A DNA stretch of 7,997 bases. Origin: an uncultured Bifidobacterium sp. (GTDB lineage: Bacteria > Actinomycetota > Actinomycetes > Actinomycetales > Bifidobacteriaceae). This document shows positions 1 through 6,860 of this stretch, piece by piece (position 1 is the stretch's first letter; the number at the start of each line of letters is the position of its first letter). The stretch is taken from contig NZ_CAUEQY010000046.1 in the NCBI RefSeq assembly GCF_959020145.1, positions 1 through 7,997 on the forward strand, in the 5' to 3' direction. Made by a program: the position numbers and the translations under genes. Below the pieces are notes generated by a model. That model searched no databases. It was not told the origin of the DNA and saw nothing but the letters and a program-made list of their open reading frames with translations.

Positions 1-154
1 TGTAAACCACAGACCGTTGGTTGGAGCGTGCAAGCGCTCACGAAGTTTGGTTCGCCAAGCCAGCGCAGGTTGAAGAACATACGCCCACCAAGGGCTTTCC
101 GCTTAGCGGTCGAATGTTGCTCTGCCTGCGTGCAGGGCTTTTTTATTGCCCTGC
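1..154 (+). promoter_or_regulatory. Ribosomal protein L10 leader RNA (partial at left edge)
   Basis: This is the untranslated leader of rplJ-rplL, where the L10-L12 complex is expected to bind and repress its own mRNA. Three local hairpins are visible. AACCA (5-9) pairs with TGGTT (18-22) around a CAGACCG-containing loop typical of actinobacterial L10 leaders. GAGCGT (24-29) pairs with GCGCTC (34-39) across a GCAA (GNRA) tetraloop. GTTTGG (45-50) pairs with CCAAGC (55-60) across a TTCG tetraloop. A further small stem, CCGC-TTA-GCGG, lies at 99-109. The region ends in two alternative stems that share 132-138 (see the attenuator entry). The promoter is outside the window. The class assignment rests on position before rplJ plus these structures; a covariance-model match was not run. 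Confidence 0.7.
124..154 (+). terminator. Candidate attenuator with alternative hairpin in the L10 leader
   Basis: GCCTG (124-128) can pair with CAGG-gC (133-138, one bulged G) directly before a run of six T (139-144), which resembles a weak intrinsic terminator. The same GCAGGGC (132-138) can instead pair perfectly with GCCCTGC (148-154) over a T-rich 9-nt loop, which would bury the T tract in the loop. The two folds are mutually exclusive, as expected for a terminator/antiterminator switch. The short terminator stem makes the call tentative. Confidence 0.4.
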
Positions 155-202
155 GAGGTGTTCCGAATCTCACAGTCAACGGTTGACTAAGGAAGGAACG
201 CC

Positions 203-724
203 ATGAAGAGGCCCGAAAAGGAAGCGGTGGTCGCTCAGCTTACGGACAAGTTCCGTAACGCCGACGCTATCTACCTGACCGAGTACCGCGGGCTTACCGT
301 TCCGCAGATCTCTGAACTGCGCGAAAAGCTAGGCCGCGATACTTCCTACACTGTGGCTAAGAACACGCTGGTTCGCATCGCAGCCAAGGAAGCTGGCATC
401 GAAGGTCTCGACGAGATCCTCGCCGGCCCGACCGCTGTGACCTTCGTGAAGGGTGACTTCATCGAAGCTGCGAAGACCCTGCGTGACTTCGCCAAGACCA
501 ACAAGGCACTGATCATCAAGGGCGGCTTCGCTGATGGCACCGTCTACGATGCTGAAGGCGCCAAGAAGCTGGCAGACCTCAAGTCTCGCCCGCAGCTGCT
601 CGCCGAGTTCGCCGGCGACATCAAGGCTACGATGTCCAAGGCCGCGTACCTGTTCAACGCTCTGCCGACCAAGGCCGTGCGTACGATCGATGCGCTGCGC
701 GAGAAGCAGGAAAAGGCTGCCTGA
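203..724 (+). CDS. rplJ: 50S ribosomal protein L10
   Basis: L10 is the base of the ribosomal stalk: its N-terminal domain sits on 23S rRNA with L11, and its C-terminal helix carries L7/L12 dimers that recruit translation GTPases. The 173 residues match the usual length. Family landmarks seen are the N-terminal helix with a conserved Y-R-G-L-T stretch near residues 28-32, the V-A-K-N-T-L stretch near 51-56, a central alpha/beta domain ending near residue 130, and a charged C-terminal helix for L12 binding. The ATG is set by AAGGAAGG at 189-196, six bases upstream. Codon use is strongly biased to C/G-ending codons, as expected for high expression. rplL follows after 113 nt and is presumably cotranscribed. 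Expression is expected to be controlled by L10-L12 binding to the leader upstream. Confidence 0.97.
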   Translation: MKRPEKEAVVAQLTDKFRNADAIYLTEYRGLTVPQISELREKLGRDTSYTVAKNTLVRIAAKEAGIEGLDEILAGPTAVTFVKGDFIEAAKTLRDFAKTNKALIIKGGFADGTVYDAEGAKKLADLKSRPQLLAEFAGDIKATMSKAAYLFNALPTKAVRTIDALREKQEKAA

Positions 725-837
725 TTTCGCTGCGGCTCGCCGCATGAATGAAGCAACCACAAAAAAGAAAAACAATTGTTTTAGGTGACGGCCACCTCTT
801 CAATTCAGTCCGTCGCCAAGAATGAAAGGAAGCCATT
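725..837 (+). other. Structured rplJ-rplL intergenic spacer
   Basis: The 113-nt spacer carries TGCGG-CTCG-CCGCA (731-744), an A-rich stretch, and the perfect 14-base palindrome AAAACAATTGTTTT (769-782). Next, GGTGACGG (784-791) can pair with CCGTCGCC (810-817; 8 bp, one G-U), ending just before the rplL ribosome binding site at 825-830. The same GGTG (784-787) can instead pair with CACC (793-796). The placement suggests an RNA processing or translation-control element that lets L12 be made in excess over L10. No T tract follows any stem, so a simple terminator is unlikely. Confidence 0.4.
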
Positions 838-1218
838 ATGGCTAAGTACACCAACGATGAGCTGCTCGAAGCTTTCGGTGAGATGACCCTGGTTGAGCTC
901 TCCGAGTTCGTCAAGGCCTTCGAAGAGAAGTTCGACGTCGAGGCTGCTGCCCCGGTCGCCGCTGTTGCCGCCGCTCCGGCTGCTGGCGCTGCTGCTGAGG
1001 AAGAGAAGGACGAGTTCGACGTCATCCTCTCCGCCGTTGGCGACAAGAAGATCCAGGTCATCAAGGCCGTCCGCGCTATCACCAACCTGGGCCTGGCTGA
1101 GGCCAAGGCTCTCGTCGACGGCGCTCCGAAGGCTGTCCTGGAGAAGGCCAAGAAGGAAGACGCCGAGAAGGCCAAGTCCCAGCTCGAAGAAGCCGGCGCT
1201 ACCGTCGAGCTCAAGTGA
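838..1218 (+). CDS. rplL: 50S ribosomal protein L7/L12
   Basis: L7/L12 is the mobile stalk protein, present in several copies per ribosome, that recruits and stimulates EF-Tu, EF-G and initiation factors. The 126 residues match the family. In order they hold an N-terminal dimerisation/L10-binding helical segment (about 1-33), a flexible Ala/Pro-rich hinge (about 35-53), and a globular C-terminal domain from about residue 58. The C-terminal domain carries the family signature K-I-x-V-I-K-x-V-R followed by L-G-L-x-E-A-K-x-L-V. The ATG is supported by AAAGGA at 825-830, seven bases upstream. Codon choice is nearly uniform (AAG for Lys, GAG/GAA, CTG/CTC), a sign of very high expression. It follows rplJ and is closed by a strong terminator. 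Confidence 0.98.
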   Translation: MAKYTNDELLEAFGEMTLVELSEFVKAFEEKFDVEAAAPVAAVAAAPAAGAAAEEEKDEFDVILSAVGDKKIQVIKAVRAITNLGLAEAKALVDGAPKAVLEKAKKEDAEKAKSQLEEAGATVELK

Positions 1219-1255
1219 TTCGCGCGGCTTGAAGCCGCATATCACAATCTTGAGT

Positions 1256-1291
1256 GGAAACCCCGTTCGCCACAAGGCGGCGGGGTTTTCC
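1256..1291 (+). terminator. Intrinsic terminator after rplL
   Basis: AAACCCCG (1258-1265) pairs with CGGGGTTT (1281-1288). An inner CGCC-ACAA-GGCG hairpin (1268-1279) extends the stem, and TTTT (1286-1289) lies at its 3' side. This is a good rho-independent terminator ending the rplJ-rplL transcript. A second small stem, GCGGC-TTGAA-GCCGC at 1224-1238, lies just after the rplL stop and may protect the mRNA 3' end. Confidence 0.85.
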
Positions 1292-1481
1292 GCATATTAC
1301 GGGATTTTCTTTCGCTGACGATCCAATAAAATCCGATTTAGGCATGAATGCTTCCATATCGTGCCATACAATGGGGGAATTAGGCGAAAGTTGTCAATTA
1401 ATCGCGTCATAATCCTGAAATACGTGGCAAGGCATGACACAATGACAAGTAGTGGTATGTGTGAAAGGAAGGCCGACAACG
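1292..1481 (+). promoter_or_regulatory. Upstream region of the FHA-pseudohelicase operon, weak promoter candidates
   Basis: This 190-nt AT-richer gap follows the rplL terminator, so the downstream operon should have its own start site here. Two -10-like hexamers are visible: TACAAT at 1367-1372, with only a poor -35 (ATGAAT at 1344-1349, 17-nt spacing), and CATAAT at 1408-1413, with no good -35. TTGTCA at 1391-1396 is -35-like, but its best partner is only TGAAAT at 1416-1421. None is convincing alone. The gap ends in a strong ribosome binding site, AAAGGAAGG, at 1464-1472. Confidence 0.3.
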
Positions 1482-2873
1482 GTGAGCGAAGATCAACGAA
1501 CGGCACAGCAGTGGACCGTCAAGGTTGATGGAACCGAACTGAAGAAGCTGGGCAGCGGCGAAAGCGTGGAAATCGGCCGCAAGCCGTTACGTCCTCTGGC
1601 GGATGACGGATTCGCGCGCCTTGACATTATGGATACGAACAAATCCATGTCGAAACGGCATGCCATTGTTTCAGTCGACGCGCAGGGCAACGCTTCCGTA
1701 CGTGATCTCAAGTCGACCAATGGTTCGTTTGTAGTGGCCGACAACGGCCAATTGATGCGTCTGCCCGCGGATGAGGATTTCAAACTGCCATCCACGCCAA
1801 TGACCTTGCAATTCGGCGACGTACGCGTCACTTTTGAACGTGACAGCGTGAGCGCCATGCCCGAATCCGAGAGTACCACGTCAGCTCCGGTATCTAATCT
1901 GTTCTCCTATGCAGTGTCCGATGAGGCGTCGCAGGAGCCCGACGCCGCCGATATGTCGGTCGACGACATTCTCAATCTGCGTGCCGGAGAGCCGACCGCA
2001 TTGTTCAACGCGCGCAACGTCGCCAATCGTGTGAATCTCATGCAACGCTCCGAACGTCAGTCTTTCGCGCCAGTTCGATCCAACGAGCCGGATTATGGGG
2101 ATCTCCCATCCGTTTCGCTGGTGCAGCATAACGACGTCGTGGATAACGCGCCACGTGACCTCTTCGCCGACGCCGCAGCCGAGGCAGATGCCGTGGCGGA
2201 ACAGCAGGCGGCGGAAGAAGGGGCCAAGAAGAACGCCGCCGAAAAGGAAAAGCCGGCTATGCTGCCCGAATCCCAATCGCGGACGCAAGTCATCGCAGGC
2301 AACGACGTCGAACACGACACGATTCCCGTGAGCAAACTATTCAGCGCAAGACCAAGCAAGCCGATTATCGTGGCATTGCCGGATAGCAGCGACATGCCTG
2401 AACAACAAGCGGAAAAAACGCACGAGCAGCGCAATGAAATTGCAGAACAATCCGGTACCAATCCGATTCAACCGGAAGAAGCGGCGCAACGGGCCGACGA
2501 CGAGCGTTTCAGGCCGCATAACACGGAGCAGCCACAGATTGTGAGCGAGCCGACACCGGACGAAACCAGCGTATTCAAACCGGCTTTTGAACCCGGATCG
2601 GTGTTCGATCGAGTCGCCAAGGGAGAGCTTGCCAAGCAGGAACAGACCATTGAAGTCGACGGACTGACGTCGGATGATGCCAAACGCACCGACGATTTCA
2701 CCGTGCAGTTCGAGATGGCACGTCATCCGGAGCTGCTGCCGTTCCTTGCCATGAACCCGTCGCTGTACGACGATTTGTACGCATGGCTGGGAGCTTTGGG
2801 CAATGCAGACATCGACGCGGCCCTGTCACATAATCCGGGGTATGCGGAATACCGCAAAGCGGTAGGGAAGTGA
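1482..2873 (+). CDS. FHA-domain protein with disordered linker and C-terminal helical module
   Basis: This is a cytoplasmic adaptor predicted to bind phosphothreonine peptides; the partner is unknown. I chose GTG 1482 (463 residues) because AAAGGAAGG (1464-1472) ends nine bases before it. The longer in-frame start, GTG 1452, would place that site inside the gene. The FHA domain spans about residues 11-120 and keeps all the binding landmarks: G32-R33, S57-K-R-H60 and T79-N80-G81. Residues about 125-410 are low-complexity, rich in Glu/Asp/Gln/Ala, with no membrane segment, and contain the short motif PVS(N/K)LFS twice (136-142 and 282-288). The last 50 residues (from R414-H415-P416) form a compact helical tail resembling the variant leucine-rich-repeat module seen at the ends of actinobacterial proteins: an N-P-S-x-Y core, then W-L, then D-A-A-L. 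The stop lies just before the pseudohelicase start, so the two are probably cotranslated. An FHA fold is secure; the role is inferred. Confidence 0.9.
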   Translation: MSEDQRTAQQWTVKVDGTELKKLGSGESVEIGRKPLRPLADDGFARLDIMDTNKSMSKRHAIVSVDAQGNASVRDLKSTNGSFVVADNGQLMRLPADEDFKLPSTPMTLQFGDVRVTFERDSVSAMPESESTTSAPVSNLFSYAVSDEASQEPDAADMSVDDILNLRAGEPTALFNARNVANRVNLMQRSERQSFAPVRSNEPDYGDLPSVSLVQHNDVVDNAPRDLFADAAAEADAVAEQQAAEEGAKKNAAEKEKPAMLPESQSRTQVIAGNDVEHDTIPVSKLFSARPSKPIIVALPDSSDMPEQQAEKTHEQRNEIAEQSGTNPIQPEEAAQRADDERFRPHNTEQPQIVSEPTPDETSVFKPAFEPGSVFDRVAKGELAKQEQTIEVDGLTSDDAKRTDDFTVQFEMARHPELLPFLAMNPSLYDDLYAWLGALGNADIDAALSHNPGYAEYRKAVGK

Positions 2874-2881
2874 GTCAATAC

Positions 2882-5800
2882 ATGAGCGAAAGCAACGAGA
2901 CCGTCACCGCGCTGGATCGTATTCGGGGGTGGCGTGAGAAGTACCGTCTTGGTCTATCGCCGTCGCCGCTTGAGGACGTGACGCAGCTGAGCGCCCAGCT
3001 TGACATGACGCATGCGCATCCGTCCGGCATCGCGCAGCTGTTCGCCAGCGGGCATGTGCAACTTGATTCCTTGTTCCGCGACAACGGCATGTTGCGTGCC
3101 GCCGGGCGTCGTGTGGAGCGTGTGCTCGACGATCGTGAGGCGAAAAGCCGTGTCAGCGGCGTGGGCGAACTGTCTTTGGTGGTTGGCGTGGCCATCTGGA
3201 AAGGCAACCAGATGCCGGTACTCATGTATCCGGTTGAGGTGCGCAAAGAAGGACGCAATATTGAAAACGGTACGGTGATCGCGTTCACAGGGCGCGTACG
3301 CTTGAATGCGGCTTTCGCCGCCGTGCTGCGCGAGAACAACGTCGTATTGGACGAGTCCAAGCTGTTCGACGGTTCGAATTACGAAAGCGGCACGCCGGAA
3401 ACATCCGCGGTGTTCGCTGCCATCACACGCCTTGCGGCCAACGCGTTCCCTGATTTTGAGATCGAACGGCACATTATTCTCGGATGCTTTATGGATCCGG
3501 CATCGCAGATGCTGGTGGAAAGCCGGAAGATCATCGACCAGTTGGCGCAAGGTCCGACCGGCAATACCGCCTTGGACGCTTTGGCGGGAGACAAGTCCGC
3601 CGCCGAAGCGTTGGAAGGTGCCGAAATTCCGGAGTACAGTCCGTTTGATGCCGATCCTCATGGCGAGTATGAGGTCGGCGATGCGGACAATACCGTCCGA
3701 TACGCCTCGCAGCTTGCCTCCGCGGGCCATTCGCTGTTTGTGGATAGTGCGATCGCCAACAATACCGCCGAGCAGGCCGCGGCGATTGCGTCGCGTTGCG
3801 TGATGAACGGACGGTCTGTGCTCTATGTGCCGTGTGTGACCGATCAGAAGCGTCGTTTTGTACAGGCCGTTGCCGCAAACGAAATGAGCGGACAGCTGCT
3901 GGATATCGCCGATGATGGTGCCAACGCTGCGATTGACCGTCAGCTGATTGCAGCCGTCGGCTTCCAATCGGGGGTTGCTTCCTCCCGTTTTGATCAGATT
4001 GCCGATGAGCTGGTTGGCGTGCGTTCGCGTTTGACCCGTTATCTGGGCGATCTTCACGGCGTGAGTCAGGAGTGGGGTGTATCCGCCTACCAGACGATTC
4101 AGAATCTCGCGCAGATTGCGGCATTGCCCACCCATCCGACCACGCATGTGCGTTTGAACAAGCAGACCGCGCATTCCATCGCGGACAAGATCGAGGATTG
4201 GGCTGCGAAACTGCAGCGTGCGGGCGAGCTTGGCGAATACACCATTACGGAGAACGACACCGCATGGTATAAGGCATCGCTGTATTCCGAAGAGGAGGCG
4301 GTGAGCGCATACCAGCGTGTGGTTGAGCTGTTGCGCAAGGTGTTGCCCGCCACCCGCGAGCAGGTGGCCAGTACGGTACAGACCTGCGGATTCCCGATTC
4401 CCACGACCGCGCAGGAGTGGAGCCGTCAGGTCATGGTGCTGAAGAACCTGCGCCGTGTGCTTGACGTATTCCAGCCGGAGATTTTCGAACGTGACATTGC
4501 ATCCATGATCGAGGCGACCAAGCCGAAGGCCGAGCGCAAGGCCGAAGGTACGTCCATGGGCTTTTGGGAGCGTCGCCGCCACATCAAGGAAGCCAAGGGT
4601 TTGCTGCGCGTCGGTGCCCAAGTGGAGAACCTGCATGAGGCGTTGCTGGTGGTGTCCAAGCAGGCCGATCAGTGGCATATGTTCGTGCCTCATGGCGGCT
4701 GGCCGGTATTGCCCGCCAAGCTGGATGACATTATCGAAACGCAGGAGAATCTCAATCGGGATATGACCGCGTTGAATGCGGTACTTGCCACAACTCCGCA
4801 GGGCGGCAATCTTGAAACCGTTGATTTCAATCAGGTCGAAGAGCGTTTGAAGGCCCTGTATGACGATAAGCAGTCGCTTGATATTCTGCCTGAGCGCGCC
4901 CGTCTGGAACGTGAATTCCATTCGGTCGGCCTCGACGAGCTGGTCGAAGATCTGAACAATCGTGGCGTTGCCAACGATGCCGTTGCAGGGGAACTGCAGC
5001 TGGCATGGTGGACCACGGCGTTCGAAGACATCGTGAAATCCTCCGCGATCATTTCCAATCAGGATGGGTCGGCATTGCAGGGCGCTGCGGAGCGGTTCGC
5101 CCAGGTCGATGTGGAACATGTGCGTTCGGTCGGTCCGATGGTGGCGCAGGAATCCATGCGCCGTCTGTGCGACATGCTGTTCTCGCGTACGCAGGAGGCC
5201 AATCTGCTGCATACCACGCTTGCCGGCGCCCGTAATGTTTCGCTGAACTGCCTGCATAAGGAGCATCCGCAGATTCTCGCCGCGGCGAAGCCTATTCTCG
5301 TTGCGACTCCTGCCACGCTTGCGGCCATCACCGATCCGGCGCCATTGGCCGACGTCGTGATCATCGATGCCGCAGCGCATATTCAATCCATCGAACTGCT
5401 CAGCATCATCAGCCGAGCCAAGCAGGTGGTGGTGATCGCGCATCGCGAAACCGTCACTTCCGACGGTCTGAAGCGTCTCATCGCATTGCTGCCGAGCGTG
5501 AAAATCGCCAATCGTCCTGTTCGCCGCGCGCCGAAGCTCAACGCGTTCCTGGAATCGGAAGGCTACGGTTCCGTGCCCTTCGACGTGGCCAGGGAAGGCG
5601 CGCAGGGCGAGGTCGCCTACCATTTTGTGGCCGATGCCAATGGCGTGCCGGTCATCACGTCCGGACTGGTGGAAAGCAGCCAGCAGGAAATCGACGAGGT
5701 GGTCAGGCTGATCACCAAGCGTGCCGCCGGTTTCACGATCGTGCCTGCATCGTACATGCTTACCGTGGTGACGCTGACCCATACGTTCCGCACCCGACTG

Positions 5801-6502
5801 GGAGCCGAGCTTAAGGCGATCGCCAATAAGAACAAGGCCATGGGCATGTTCTTGCGTCATGTGCGCATCGTGGACATTTCCGATGTGGCCGGCGCGCATG
5901 CCACCGATGCGATTCTTGCGATGTGCTACGCGAAGACTTCTCATGGAAGGCTGCTGCAACAGTTTGGAGCGTTGGAATCCGAAGGCGGACGGGGTATGTT
6001 GCTGGATGCGTTGGCCGTGCCGGATCGTCATCTTGACATCGTGTCCGCATTCTCGTCAGCTGACATGGATGACGAGCGCCTGCACCAAGCTGGTCCGAAG
6101 ATGCTGAAAACGGTGCTTCGCTGGGCGGAACAGCTCGATGACAGCGTGGTGCGCCCAGTCGTCAAGACGAACGGTTCGAACGTATTGCTCAACGATCTTG
6201 CCGACCGTATTCGTGCCCGCGGTTTGAATGTGGCCGTCGACTACGGTTTCGACAATGGTTCCAAGCTGCCGCTGGTGGTTGGCCTGAACGACAAGCCGTT
6301 CGCATTGGCCGTGCTTACCGACGATGCGCAGTTCATGGGATTGCAGTCCACCAGGGAACGCCACCGCGTGCTTTTGCAGAACATCGAATCGCTTGGCTGG
6401 TCCGTTATGACCGTGTGGAGCGTTGGCGCGTTCGTGAATCCAGACAAGGAAGTGGATCGCATCGTGGCACGCTTGAGCGACCTGTATCAGGAGGTCAAGT
6501 GA
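2882..6502 (+). CDS. Degenerate SF1 helicase-nuclease-like protein (likely pseudoenzyme)
   Basis: The 1206 residues have the layout of large actinobacterial SF1 helicases related to the DUF4011-helicase-Vsr group. The N-terminal region keeps L40-D-M-T-H-A-H-P-S-G49, V-G-V-A-I-W (101-106) and P-V-L-M-Y-P-V (112-118). The first RecA-like core starts near 270, with the large insert marked by W398-G-V-S-A-Y and F561-W-E-R-R-R. The second core covers about 890-1080, and a Vsr/MTES_1575-like tail runs from about 1106 to 1206. The catalytic motifs are gone. The Walker A position reads D288-S-A-I-A-N-N-T with no GKT/S. Walker B reads V-I-I-D829-A-A-A instead of DEAS. Motif III reads A853-H-R-E-T-V-T-S. 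Motif V reads D1001-V-A-G-A-H instead of a QGDE-type stretch. Motif VI has G1035-G-R-G then A-V-P-D-R instead of the VTRAR arginines. The reading frame is intact, so this is not a decayed gene. ATG 2882 is preferred (AGGGAAG at 2864-2870); GTG 2870, which overlaps the FHA stop, would add four residues but has no spaced ribosome binding site. The role is unknown, and a scaffold or regulatory function is my inference. Confidence 0.85.
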   Translation: MSESNETVTALDRIRGWREKYRLGLSPSPLEDVTQLSAQLDMTHAHPSGIAQLFASGHVQLDSLFRDNGMLRAAGRRVERVLDDREAKSRVSGVGELSLVVGVAIWKGNQMPVLMYPVEVRKEGRNIENGTVIAFTGRVRLNAAFAAVLRENNVVLDESKLFDGSNYESGTPETSAVFAAITRLAANAFPDFEIERHIILGCFMDPASQMLVESRKIIDQLAQGPTGNTALDALAGDKSAAEALEGAEIPEYSPFDADPHGEYEVGDADNTVRYASQLASAGHSLFVDSAIANNTAEQAAAIASRCVMNGRSVLYVPCVTDQKRRFVQAVAANEMSGQLLDIADDGANAAIDRQLIAAVGFQSGVASSRFDQIADELVGVRSRLTRYLGDLHGVSQEWGVSAYQTIQNLAQIAALPTHPTTHVRLNKQTAHSIADKIEDWAAKLQRAGELGEYTITENDTAWYKASLYSEEEAVSAYQRVVELLRKVLPATREQVASTVQTCGFPIPTTAQEWSRQVMVLKNLRRVLDVFQPEIFERDIASMIEATKPKAERKAEGTSMGFWERRRHIKEAKGLLRVGAQVENLHEALLVVSKQADQWHMFVPHGGWPVLPAKLDDIIETQENLNRDMTALNAVLATTPQGGNLETVDFNQVEERLKALYDDKQSLDILPERARLEREFHSVGLDELVEDLNNRGVANDAVAGELQLAWWTTAFEDIVKSSAIISNQDGSALQGAAERFAQVDVEHVRSVGPMVAQESMRRLCDMLFSRTQEANLLHTTLAGARNVSLNCLHKEHPQILAAAKPILVATPATLAAITDPAPLADVVIIDAAAHIQSIELLSIISRAKQVVVIAHRETVTSDGLKRLIALLPSVKIANRPVRRAPKLNAFLESEGYGSVPFDVAREGAQGEVAYHFVADANGVPVITSGLVESSQQEIDEVVRLITKRAAGFTIVPASYMLTVVTLTHTFRTRLGAELKAIANKNKAMGMFLRHVRIVDISDVAGAHATDAILAMCYAKTSHGRLLQQFGALESEGGRGMLLDALAVPDRHLDIVSAFSSADMDDERLHQAGPKMLKTVLRWAEQLDDSVVRPVVKTNGSNVLLNDLADRIRARGLNVAVDYGFDNGSKLPLVVGLNDKPFALAVLTDDAQFMGLQSTRERHRVLLQNIESLGWSVMTVWSVGAFVNPDKEVDRIVARLSDLYQEVK

Positions 6503-6765
6503 GCGTCGACGAACCCTCCATCCAAGAGTCCGCGGAATCTGACCAGCCTGCCGTGCGTGTGGTGTCCGGATACTCCGCCACCCGCCGTACGGCGCGCAAA
6601 CACAAGCGTGTGGTTCGGCAGGGTACGGAACTGTTCGATGCCGATGGCGTCAAGCTTGAACCGTCCGATGTGCTTACCGAACGCCAGCGCAATGCTGACG
6701 ACGACAAGCGTATTCTGGGCGAGCTGCCACCGCATTGGGGCGTGTTCTCCGAGCGGGAGCGCTGA
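6499..6765 (+). CDS. Small charged hypothetical protein, third gene of the FHA operon
   Basis: I do not recognise a family. It starts at GTG 6499, which overlaps the preceding stop (GTGA), with a near-perfect AGGAGG at 6489-6494 inside the end of the previous gene. This points to translational coupling. An in-frame GTG at 6415 would add 28 residues but ignores that site. The 88-residue product has an acidic, Ser/Glu-rich start (2-17), a dense basic patch at 29-40 (R-R-T-A-R-K-H-K-R), an E-L-F-D-A-D-G turn at 44-50, an acidic-to-basic helix (D67-D-D-K-R71) and a tail with L-P-P-H-W-G (76-81). There is no signal peptide, membrane segment or Cys. The basic patch could bind nucleic acid or an acidic partner such as the FHA linker. 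It ends just before a terminator. Confidence 0.78.
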   Translation: MSVDEPSIQESAESDQPAVRVVSGYSATRRTARKHKRVVRQGTELFDADGVKLEPSDVLTERQRNADDDKRILGELPPHWGVFSERER

Positions 6766-6780
6766 CGTTCGTTTGCTATA

Positions 6781-6815
6781 CGGGAGGTTCTGATACGTTC
6801 AGACCTCCCGAATTT
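6781..6815 (+). terminator. Hairpin terminator between convergent genes
   Basis: CGGGAGGT (6781-6788) pairs perfectly with ACCTCCCG (6803-6810). CTGA (6790-6793) with TCAG (6799-6802) extends it inside, with one bulged T and a 5-nt loop. Only AATTT follows on the + strand and the - strand side has no T run, so termination may be modest. Its place between convergent stops (6765 and 6861) supports a role for both strands. Confidence 0.6.
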
Positions 6816-6860
6816 CATATATTCCGCATGATGGTGCTGCGGATTCGCTTGGGAATGCCG

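Noticed and set aside
21..206. 61-codon frame across the L10 leader, possible leader peptide
   Set aside because: It starts at a TTG inside the structured leader with no ribosome binding site and runs through all hairpins into the rplJ start. The RNA structure explains the sequence better.
654..1275. Antisense frames of 156 and 186 codons over rplL
   Set aside because: They are Ser/Leu/Gly-rich mirror images of the highly biased rplL codons, with no plausible start signal.
1452..1481. Upstream in-frame GTG start for the FHA protein
   Set aside because: The strong AAAGGAAGG would lie inside the gene, and nothing resembling a binding site lies before 1452.
3738..3746. TGTGGATAG, a near DnaA box on the other strand
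   Set aside because: It has one mismatch, lies inside a coding sequence and is expected by chance in a window of this size.
2954..6031. 1025-codon open frame on the - strand, antisense to the pseudohelicase
   Set aside because: It is His/Arg/Gln-rich and without domain logic, as produced by the complement of a GC-rich gene. The + strand frame has clear family-wide similarity, tight operon junctions and a ribosome binding site.
2882..6502. Pseudohelicase as a decayed pseudogene
   Set aside because: There is no frameshift or stop across 1206 codons, the operon junctions are kept tight and the non-catalytic landmarks are well preserved.
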